Source of the DNA: Salinibacterium sp.
Lineage (GTDB): Bacteria; Actinomycetota; Actinomycetes; Actinomycetales; Microbacteriaceae
DNA length: 64,000 nt
Direction: 5' to 3'
Assembly (NCBI GenBank): GCA_015234465.1
Contig: JADGNA010000006.1
Location: 62,001 to 126,000 of the forward strand
Shown here: positions 55,963 to 64,000 of the stretch, piece by piece
Position numbering within the stretch: the stretch's first letter is position 1
Layout of the letters: each line of letters begins with the position of its first letter
Made by a program: the position numbers and the translations under genes
Notes under the pieces: generated by a model
Seen by the model: only the letters and a program-made list of their open reading frames with translations
What the model was told of the DNA's origin: nothing
Database searches by the model: none

Positions 55963-56915
55963 GCCGCCCTCCTGATGCGTTCGGCGGCGCGGAGCCGCAC
56001 GGGGATGGCGCGTGGGTTGAGGTCGCGCTCCTGCTCGGGCGCGAGTTCTGCGCCCCTGACGAGGAGCCGAAGCTCGGGCGCGTGCTCCGGCAGCTCCACG
56101 GGGAGTCCGGCTGGCGCGCTCGATGTCGAATGGCTTGCGAGATACCGCTTGACGAGACGGTCCTCGAGGGACTGGTAGGCGAGCACGACAATGCGACCGC
56201 CGACGGCGAGGCTGTCGACGGCGGCCGGGATGGCGCGCTCGAGCACGGCGAGCTCCTGGTTGACCTCGATACGCAGCGCCTGGAAGACGCGCTTGGCGGG
56301 GTGGCCCTTGCGCTGGATCGCGACGGGCGTCGCCTCCGTGATGATGCGCACCAGTTGGGCGGATGACGTGAGCGGCGTGTGCGCGCGCTCCGCGACGATG
56401 CGCTGCGCGTAGCGGGGAGCGAGTCGTTCCTCGCCGTAGTCGCGGAAAATCCGACGAAGCTCAGCCTCGGAATACTCGGCCAGCACCCGCTCGGCGGTCA
56501 GGTCGGAGGTCGAGTCCATGCGCATGTCGAGGGGCGCATCCTTCGAGTAGGAGAAGCCTCGCTCCACACGGTCGAGTTGGAGCGACGAGACGCCGAGGTC
56601 GAAGAGGATGCCCTGCACCTCCGCGATGCCGAGCCCGTCGAGCGCTTCCTCGAACTCGTCGTAGACGGTGTGGACAAGGTGCACTCGGTCGCCGAAGCGC
56701 TCGAGTCGCTTGCCCGCGATGGCGAGTGCCTCCGGGTCGCGGTCGAGCCCGACAAGCGTGAGCCCCGGGAACCGCTCGAGAAGGGCCTCTGAGTGGCCTC
56801 CCATCCCGAGGGTCGCGTCCACGACGACCGCGCCGGGTTCGTCGATGGCGGGCGCGAGCAGCTCGATCGTGCGCTCGAGCATGACGGGGGTGTGGATCTC
56901 GTTGGCTTCAGTCAT
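55959..56915 (-). CDS. rsmH: 16S rRNA m4C1402 methyltransferase
   Basis: 318 residues. The SAM-binding segment is [16 protein letters not shown], with GLDRDPEAL and the [13 protein letters not shown] region. It N4-methylates C1402 of 16S rRNA. It is the second gene of the dcw cluster, 98 bases after mraZ. Confidence 0.97.
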   Translation of the reverse strand: MTEANEIHTPVMLERTIELLAPAIDEPGAVVVDATLGMGGHSEALLERFPGLTLVGLDRDPEALAIAGKRLERFGDRVHLVHTVYDEFEEALDGLGIAEVQGILFDLGVSSLQLDRVERGFSYSKDAPLDMRMDSTSDLTAERVLAEYSEAELRRIFRDYGEERLAPRYAQRIVAERAHTPLTSSAQLVRIITEATPVAIQRKGHPAKRVFQALRIEVNQELAVLERAIPAAVDSLAVGGRIVVLAYQSLEDRLVKRYLASHSTSSAPAGLPVELPEHAPELRLLVRGAELAPEQERDLNPRAIPVRLRAAERIRRAA

Positions 56916-57013
56916 GTCATTTCCCGATGCCCCCTCGGTCTGATCCCCATCCGATTCGACCTGCCGCCGGGGAAGTGCGGCAGGGCGTTCGGCTGGGAGT
57001 CAGGCCCAGGGCG

Positions 57014-57445
57014 CTAGAAGAGTCCGGGGATCACCTCCTCGGTGGTGTCGGCGAATGCACTTTCCTGCTCGGCGTAGTAGGCCTCCCACGCAGCGGTGTC
57101 CCAGATCTCGGCGCGGTTGCCCACTCCGATAACGGTGAGTTCGCGGTCGAGGCCTGCGTAGGCGCGGAGGGCTGCGGGGATCGTGACGCGGTTCTGGCTG
57201 TCGGGCACCTCTGCCGTGGCTCCCGACAGGAAGAGACGCATGTAGTCGCGAGCCTGCTTGCCCGTGACGGGTGCCTGCCGCATCTTGTCGGCGAGCTCCT
57301 CGAACTCACGCGTGCTGAAGACGTAGAGGCAACGCTCCTGGCCGCGAGCAAGCACTACGCCGTTCTCCAGCTCCTGGCGGAACTTGGCCGGAAGGATCAC
57401 TCGACCCTTGTCGTCGAGCTTGGGCGCGTAGGTGCCAAGGAACAT
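57014..57445 (-). CDS. mraZ: Transcriptional regulator MraZ
   Basis: 143 residues, the family length, from [16 protein letters not shown]. Two SpoVT/AbrB-like repeats, each with the conserved D-x-x-x-R core ([27 protein letters not shown]). It represses its own dcw operon by binding direct repeats upstream; a matching repeat set is at 57484-57508. First gene of the cluster. Confidence 0.97.
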   Translation of the reverse strand: MFLGTYAPKLDDKGRVILPAKFRQELENGVVLARGQERCLYVFSTREFEELADKMRQAPVTGKQARDYMRLFLSGATAEVPDSQNRVTIPAALRAYAGLDRELTVIGVGNRAEIWDTAAWEAYYAEQESAFADTTEEVIPGLF

Positions 57446-57483
57446 CTCGGCACCCCCTTCCACTCCGGCCCAGCTTCGGTATG

Positions 57484-57508
57484 CCCCACTTTACTCCACT
57501 CTCCCCCA
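57484..57508 (-). promoter_or_regulatory. MraZ operator repeats
   Basis: Three boxes TGGGG, TGGAG and TGGGG on the minus strand, each exactly ten bases from the next, lie about 40 bases before the mraZ start. MraZ of E. coli binds TGGGN repeats separated by five bases, which is the same arrangement. Confidence 0.75.
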
Positions 57509-57627
57509 CTTAACAAGGAAATGCGGAGCAAACGGGCACACTGCCAGCCAATGAGCCCGAAAACACAGGGAAGTAGGGCGTGGAGCAAGGTGGAGGAAAA
57601 GTTCGCACCCTGCGTTTCAGGGCACAC

Positions 57628-57655
57628 AAAAAAGGGCCGACCCGAAGGTCGACCC
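57628..57655 (-). terminator. Intrinsic terminator after the DUF3040 gene
   Basis: A 9-bp stem with one mismatch and a TTCG tetraloop is followed by six T on the minus strand, 23 bases after the DUF3040 stop. It separates that gene from mraZ. Confidence 0.85.
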
Positions 57656-57678
57656 TGTTGTGGAGCGGAACTACTGCG

Positions 57679-58047
57679 TCAGCGTTCGCCCTGTCGGCGC
57701 TCCCAGCGCTCGTTCATGCGATCCATGAAGCCTGCGTGGGACTTGCCGCGAGAAGGCCCGGCGACGGGGCTCACGGGAGAATCCGAACGGCGGGGCGAGG
57801 AGATGGCGAGAAGCGCGCCGCCGAAGACGACGATGAAGCCGAGCACGCCGACGAGCGGCTGCTTGATGACGACGCCGACCACGATCGCTGCCACGCCGGC
57901 AAGTGCGATGAGCACACCGCCCACGAGCAGGCGATAGTTCGGGGCGCCCCGACGCTGACTCACCGTCGACACGAAGTCGGCGTCATTCTGATAGAGGCTG
58001 CGCTCCATCTCGTCGAGGAGACGCTGCTCACGTTCGGACAGCGGCAT
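57679..58047 (-). CDS. DUF3040 membrane protein
   Basis: 122 residues. The start MPLSEREQRLLDEMERSLY is the DUF3040 hallmark, followed by two membrane segments at about 41-62 and 67-82 and a basic, hydrophilic tail. The function is unknown; the gene usually lies just upstream of mraZ in Actinobacteria, as here. It diverges from the polyprenyl synthase gene. Confidence 0.92.
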   Translation of the reverse strand: MPLSEREQRLLDEMERSLYQNDADFVSTVSQRRGAPNYRLLVGGVLIALAGVAAIVVGVVIKQPLVGVLGFIVVFGGALLAISSPRRSDSPVSPVAGPSRGKSHAGFMDRMNERWERRQGER

Positions 58048-58108
58048 GGTGACTCCTCCCGGCGGATCCGTTGAACTGCCACCCCAATTGTATGCCGCTC
58101 TCGCTGGC

Positions 58109-58114
58109 TAGGCT
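58109..58114 (+). promoter_or_regulatory. Leaderless -10 box of the polyprenyl synthase gene
   Basis: TAGGCT, six bases, then the GTG start at 58121. Confidence 0.6.
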
Positions 58115-58120
58115 ATACGC

Positions 58121-59209
58121 GTGACTGAGAGTACGCGGATAGTTGAGCAGGTTCAGGCGAACATCGACCGCACTCTCGAGGCCCAGGCGACACAACTGGC
58201 CGAGGTCTCCCCCGACCTGAGTCCGTTCATCGACTGGTCGCGCGAGCTGCTCTCGGGAGGCAAGCGCTTCCGCGCACTGTTCTGCTACTGGGGGTGGCGA
58301 GCAGCCGGAGGCTCCCCGGACGGGCCGCTCGACGCGATCGTGAATGCCGCGACGGCCCTCGAGTTCTTCCACGCAGCAGCACTCGTTCACGACGACATCA
58401 TCGACAACTCCGACACGCGGCGAGGAATGCCAGCGGCCCACCGCCGCTTCGAGCGCCTCCACCGCGAGACGGGATGGTCGGGCGACGCAGACTCCTTCGG
58501 GCGGTCGAGCGCGATCCTCCTTGGCGACCTGCTCCTCGGCTGGAGCGACGAGATCCTGGATGCCGGCCTGCACTCGCTCGGCGACGCATCCGCTGCCCTC
58601 GCCGCGCGTCGCGAGTTCAACCGCATGCGCACCGAAGTCACGGCGGGCCAGTACCTCGATGTGCTCGAGGAGCACTCGTGGCGCTCGTGGCCGGATGACT
58701 CATTGCTCGAGCGCGCCCAGCGGGTGATCGTCTACAAGTCGGCGAAGTACAGCGTCGAGGCACCCCTCCTGATCGGGGCGGCGCTGAGCGGCGCGAGCAT
58801 CGAACAGTCGACGGCGCTTCGCGATTTCGGCCTTCCCCTCGGCATCGCCTACCAGCTGAGGGACGACCTCCTCGGCGTCTATGGCGACCCGGCTGAGACC
58901 GGCAAGCCCTCGGGTGACGACCTGCGCGAGGGCAAGCGCACTGTGCTCGTCGCGCAGGCGCGGCGACGGATGCCCGGGCCCTCGACCCGGCTGCTCGATG
59001 AGCTCCTCGGCGACCCGGAGCTGAGCGACGAGCAGGTCAGGACCCTCCAGTCAACCCTGCTGCAGAGCGGTGCCGTCGACGACGTGGAGCGGGCGATCCA
59101 GCGCAACGCCGACCGCGCCCGCGCGTCACTCGATACGGCATCGATCGACCCCGAGGCCCGGGGACGGCTCATCGAGCTCGTCGAGAAGGTCACGCAGCGC
59201 GTCGTCTGA
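58121..59209 (+). CDS. Polyprenyl diphosphate synthase
   Basis: 362 residues. The first Asp-rich motif DDIID is at 91-95, and the second reads DDLLGVYGD near 245; both are needed for Mg-dependent chain elongation of isoprenyl diphosphates. A GGKRFR segment binds isopentenyl diphosphate. By position it is like mycobacterial IdsA2 (Rv2173), next to Rv2175c and a kinase. The product chain length is not predictable here. The GTG has a -10 box six bases upstream and no ribosome-binding site. Confidence 0.92.
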   Translation: MTESTRIVEQVQANIDRTLEAQATQLAEVSPDLSPFIDWSRELLSGGKRFRALFCYWGWRAAGGSPDGPLDAIVNAATALEFFHAAALVHDDIIDNSDTRRGMPAAHRRFERLHRETGWSGDADSFGRSSAILLGDLLLGWSDEILDAGLHSLGDASAALAARREFNRMRTEVTAGQYLDVLEEHSWRSWPDDSLLERAQRVIVYKSAKYSVEAPLLIGAALSGASIEQSTALRDFGLPLGIAYQLRDDLLGVYGDPAETGKPSGDDLREGKRTVLVAQARRRMPGPSTRLLDELLGDPELSDEQVRTLQSTLLQSGAVDDVERAIQRNADRARASLDTASIDPEARGRLIELVEKVTQRVV

Positions 59210-59255
59210 CGCGCGACCCCGGCGGCGCCGGCGACGAGTGGGCAGCCGGCCGGAT

Positions 59256-59594
59256 TCAGGCGAGAGCCTGGGCGACCCGTCGGACCTCAGCCTTGCGTCC
59301 AGCCCGCAGCGCCTCGATGGGCGAGGTGCCGAGGCTCTCCTCCGGCGAGAGCAGCCAGTCGAGCGCTTCGACGTCACTGAAGCCAGCGTCCGTCAAGACG
59401 ATGAGGGTGCCCCGCAGCTCTGACAGGGGCTCCCCGTCACGGATGAACAGCTCCGGAACCTGCCACACCCCGTCGATCCGGCGGGCGGCGAGGCTTCGGT
59501 CCTCGATGAGGCGGCGCACCTTGCTCACGCCGATCCCGAGTGTCTCCACAAGATCGGGGATGGTCAACCAGCGGATGTCTGTGGCTTCAGTCAC
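59256..59594 (-). CDS. Rv2175c-like DNA-binding protein
   Basis: 112 residues. An N-terminal winged HTH (WLTIPDLVETLGIGVSKVRRLIEDRSLAARRIDG) is followed by the family's C-terminal domain (LVLTDAGFSDVEALDWLLS-like). In M. tuberculosis Rv2175c is phosphorylated by the neighbouring kinase PknL, which controls its DNA binding; here the kinase is also nearby, so the same link is likely. Convergent with the polyprenyl synthase gene. Confidence 0.88.
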   Translation of the reverse strand: MTEATDIRWLTIPDLVETLGIGVSKVRRLIEDRSLAARRIDGVWQVPELFIRDGEPLSELRGTLIVLTDAGFSDVEALDWLLSPEESLGTSPIEALRAGRKAEVRRVAQALA

Positions 59595-59784
59595 AACAAA
59601 ATCCTGTCAGATATCGCTCCGAGGTTCCGCAACGCCCCGGTCACGAGTCGCGCCAGAGAATGTTACGGATGGGTAAACTCAAGTCGCATCTGCACCATCG
59701 GTCACATTGGTTGACAGGATTATCCTTCTGTGTCAGTTTGACTGTTACTGCGCAGCACTGAAGTACGAGACCCCGGGGACAGCC

Positions 59785-61044
59785 ATGACCACTCTCACTG
59801 ATCGAGCCACCTCGCGCGGACTGTTCCGCGACCGCTCTCGCGCCGCTCGCGCGTCACTGTCAACCGTCCCGATCGTCATCGCGTCCTCGCTCGCCATGAG
59901 CATGAACCTCACGGGCCCCATCGTGGTCGACACGGAGCGGGCGACGGATCGCGACGATTCCGACTCGCGCTCCCACCTCAGGGAGAACGTGCGCGCCGCA
60001 TTCGCTGGCGTGAGCGCCAAGAGCGAAGCGACCGCGAGCACCCCTGAGGGTGACTTCGCCTTCGCTGCCGCCCCGGCGACCTACACGGTCAAGGAAGGCG
60101 ATTCGATCAGCGGCATCGCCGGTCGCTACGGACTCTCCACCGCGACGGTGCTCGCGATGAACGGGCTCGGTTGGAAGTCGATCATCCACCCCGGCCAGGT
60201 GCTCATGCTGTCGAAGACCGCGGCGCCCGTGGCCGCCGCGCCCGCCGTGCGCAGCGCATCGGCCTACACGATCGCCGCGGGAGACACCGTCAGCGGCATC
60301 GCCGCCAAGTTCGGAGTCAGCGCGAAGGCAGTGCTCTCCGCGAATGGCCTCAGCGCCCAGTCGATCATCTATCCGGGCCAGAAGCTGACAATCCTGGGCA
60401 GCAGCAGCGCCGCATCCGCAACTCCCGCCGCGGCACCCACGCCTGCAGCGACGAACCACACGGTCGTCTCCGGCGAGACCGCAACGTCAATCGCCCAACG
60501 CCACGGCGTGAGCCTCGGGGCACTCCTCTCCGCCAACGGCCTGACCGCCTCGAGCACGATCTATGCGGGCCAGAGCCTCGTGATCCCTGGCATGCAGCCG
60601 GCCGGTACGGTGCCGACAGCGGCGGATGTCGTCGTGCCCATGACCCCGGAGATGGAAGGCCACGCGCGCACTATCGTCTCTGTCGGCCGGTCCCTCGGCG
60701 TCGACGACTACGGTCTCGTGATCGCCCTCGCCACGGCGGCCCAGGAGTCCACGCTACGCAACCTCGACTGGGGCGACCTCGACTCCGTCGGCCTCTTCCA
60801 GCAGCGGCCGAGCGCCGGCTGGGGAACCGTCGCACAGCTCACGACCCCCGACTACGCCGCCAGGCTGTTCTTCGGCGGCCGGAGCAACCCCAATGCCGGC
60901 GTGACGCGCGGTCTCCTCGACATCCCCGGCTGGCACGGAATGACCGTCACCCAGGCGGCACAGGCCGTGCAGATCTCCGCGTTCCCCGACGCCTACGCCA
61001 AGTGGGAGACCTCGGCGCGGGCCTGGCTCGCACAGCTCGGCTGA
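59785..61044 (+). CDS. Secreted LysM peptidoglycan-binding protein with lysozyme-like C-terminus
   Basis: 419 residues. An N-terminal signal-like hydrophobic segment (about 28-45) is preceded by Arg-rich sequence. Three LysM domains lie at about 99-142, 160-204 and 225-268, separated by Ala/Pro linkers. The C-terminal 135 residues carry an AQESTLRNLDWGDLDSVGLFQ segment, like actinobacterial transglycosylase-type wall proteins, with the Glu as candidate catalytic residue. The GGGGA before ATG sets the start. It lies between an Rv2175c-like gene and a PASTA kinase, all linked to wall control. Confidence 0.85.
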   Translation: MTTLTDRATSRGLFRDRSRAARASLSTVPIVIASSLAMSMNLTGPIVVDTERATDRDDSDSRSHLRENVRAAFAGVSAKSEATASTPEGDFAFAAAPATYTVKEGDSISGIAGRYGLSTATVLAMNGLGWKSIIHPGQVLMLSKTAAPVAAAPAVRSASAYTIAAGDTVSGIAAKFGVSAKAVLSANGLSAQSIIYPGQKLTILGSSSAASATPAAAPTPAATNHTVVSGETATSIAQRHGVSLGALLSANGLTASSTIYAGQSLVIPGMQPAGTVPTAADVVVPMTPEMEGHARTIVSVGRSLGVDDYGLVIALATAAQESTLRNLDWGDLDSVGLFQQRPSAGWGTVAQLTTPDYAARLFFGGRSNPNAGVTRGLLDIPGWHGMTVTQAAQAVQISAFPDAYAKWETSARAWLAQLG

Positions 61045-61101
61045 TACCGAGCCGTGATGACACCGGGTGTTTCGCACCCGAGCGCCCGTGCGCGCCAACT
61101 C

Positions 61102-61107
61102 TAGACT
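61102..61107 (+). promoter_or_regulatory. Leaderless -10 box of the PASTA kinase gene
   Basis: TAGACT, six bases, then the GTG start at 61114. Confidence 0.6.
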
Positions 61108-61113
61108 TGAGCG

Positions 61114-63036
<1,923 letters not shown>

Positions 63037-63064
63037 TCCGAGCGTTTCTGAGGCTGGAGCGAGA

Positions 63065-63089
63065 CGGTCCGCGATGACCTCGCGGACCG
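63065..63089. terminator. Possible bidirectional terminator hairpin
   Basis: A perfect 9-bp stem (CGGTCCGCG / CGCGGACCG) with a 7-base loop sits between the convergent kinase and aroG ends, with outer arms GGAGCG and CGCTCC extending it. No T-run is present, so the stop would be weak or factor-dependent. Confidence 0.5.
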
Positions 63090-63121
63090 AGTCCGCTCCA
63101 CGAGGCCACCACGTCTGACGA

Positions 63122-64000
63122 TCAGCTGGCGCTGAGCTCCTCCGCGACGAGGAACGCGAGTTCGAGCGACTGCATGTGGTTGAGTCGCGGGTCGCACAGC
63201 GACTCGTAACGCGTCGCGAGGGTCGCCTCGTCAATGAACTCGGAACCGCCCAGGCACTCCGTTACATCATCACCCGTGAGCTCGATGTGGATGCCACCGG
63301 GGTGCGTGCCGGCAGCGCGGTGCGCCTCGAAGAAGCCCTTGACCTCGTCCATGACGTCGTCGAAACGGCGGGTCTTGTAGCCCGTCGGCGTCGTGATGCC
63401 ATTGCCGTGCATGGGGTCGGTGACCCAGAGCGGATTGGCATCCATGCCCTTGATCGCATCGAGGAGGGGCGGCAGGGCGTCGCGGATCTTGCCTGCGCCC
63501 ATACGCGTGATGAAGGTGAGTCGCCCGGGCTCGCGCTCCGGGTCGAGCTTGTCGATGATCCTCTTCATCTCATCGGCGGTCACGCTCGGCCCGAGCTTGA
63601 TGCCGATCGGGTTGCGAAGACGCGAGAAGAAGTCGATGTGGGCACCATCGAGGTCGCGGGTGCGCTCACCGATCCAGAGGAAGTGAGCCGAGGTGTTGTA
63701 GGGCGTGCCCGTGCGCGAATCGATGCGCGTCATGGGTCGCTCGTAGTCCATGAGGAGGCCCTCGTGGCTCGAGTAGAACTCGACGCGCTTGAGCTCCTCG
63801 AAGTCGGCGCCCGCGGCCTCCATGAATCGGATGGCCTTGTCGATCTCGCGGGCAAGCGCCTCGTAGCGCTTGTTGGCGGGGTTCGAGGCGAAGCCGCGGT
63901 TCCAGCTGTGCACCTCGCGCAGGTCGGCGAAGCCACCCTGCGTGAAGGCGCGGATGAGGTTCAGCGTCGACGCGGAGGTGTGGTACCCCTGCACGAGCCG
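63122..64000 (-). CDS. aroG: 3-deoxy-D-arabino-heptulosonate 7-phosphate synthase, class II (5' end outside window)
   Basis: The C-terminal 292 residues of a protein of about 460. The sequence has the class II features: FYSSHEGLLMDYE, RNPIGIKLGPSV, RMGAGKIRD and TDPMHGNG, ending with a DDVTECLGG segment. It starts the shikimate pathway from phosphoenolpyruvate and erythrose 4-phosphate. The frame runs to the edge of the window. Position next to the PASTA kinase is as in M. tuberculosis (Rv2178c). Confidence 0.96.
   Translation of the reverse strand, partial: RLVQGYHTSASTLNLIRAFTQGGFADLREVHSWNRGFASNPANKRYEALAREIDKAIRFMEAAGADFEELKRVEFYSSHEGLLMDYERPMTRIDSRTGTPYNTSAHFLWIGERTRDLDGAHIDFFSRLRNPIGIKLGPSVTADEMKRIIDKLDPEREPGRLTFITRMGAGKIRDALPPLLDAIKGMDANPLWVTDPMHGNGITTPTGYKTRRFDDVMDEVKGFFEAHRAAGTHPGGIHIELTGDDVTECLGGSEFIDEATLATRYESLCDPRLNHMQSLELAFLVAEELSAS

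Noticed and set aside
59710..59760. TTGACA before the LysM gene as a -35 box
   Set aside because: No TANNNT box occurs at a usual distance; the sequence is too AT-poor downstream to support a promoter.

Overview
The window comes from a high-GC actinobacterium, most likely of the family Microbacteriaceae. The evidence is the gene order (aceE-fasR-fabD-fabH-acpP-fabF; a complete mraZ-to-wag31 division and cell-wall cluster; a polyprenyl synthase / Rv2175c-like / PASTA kinase / class II DAHP synthase block as in mycobacteria), the frequent GTG and TTG starts, and several promoters whose TANNNT -10 box lies exactly six bases before the start codon, so that the mRNA is leaderless.

Layout. 1-7.3 kb: the end of pyruvate dehydrogenase E1 (aceE), a FasR-type regulator, the FAS-II genes fabD, fabH, acpP and fabF, and a glycosyltransferase. 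7.3-13.5 kb: DUF3145, an exonuclease/polymerase-like protein, DUF1684, a cold-shock gene with a structured leader, a divergent MFS transporter / alpha-beta hydrolase pair, and a CAU tRNA. 13.55-21.5 kb: an accessory surface-protein locus. It holds a SipW-type signal peptidase, three proteins with alternate (SipW-type) signal peptides, an LPXTG protein, a large von Willebrand A protein that seems to lack its C-terminal end, and two related HTH regulators. It is bounded by an intact glycosyltransferase gene on one side and a decayed 3' end of a homologous glycosyltransferase, next to the tRNA, on the other; this suggests it was inserted. 21.5-35 kb: housekeeping genes (DMT transporter, def, azlCD, an orphan histidine kinase, tRNA-Asn, an ABC ATPase, dnaG, dgt, dusB, ybaK, a FrnE-like oxidoreductase, nrdR, hisD). 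35-57.5 kb: dnaE, an rluA-family gene, lspA, wag31, yggT, sepF, yggS, ftsZ, ftsQ, murC, murG, ftsW, murD, mraY, murF, murE, ftsI, ftsL, rsmH and mraZ, all on the minus strand and mostly overlapping or tightly spaced. 57.6-64 kb: DUF3040, polyprenyl synthase, Rv2175c-like DNA-binding protein, a LysM wall protein, a PASTA serine/threonine kinase and the 3' part of class II aroG.

The most striking observation is in the cell-wall cluster. MurC, MraY, MurG, FtsW and FtsI keep their catalytic motifs. MurD and MurF, although still open, translationally coupled and similar to their families, are much too short (333 and about 323 residues) and have lost the sequences needed for catalysis. MurD lacks the ATP P-loop and the whole C-terminal domain. 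MurF lacks the N-terminal domain, has Arg for the P-loop Lys, and lacks the middle catalytic block. MurE is full length but has unusual residues at its specificity motif. Either these two ligase activities are encoded elsewhere in the genome or peptide-stem synthesis is unusual here; the retained products look like pseudoenzymes.
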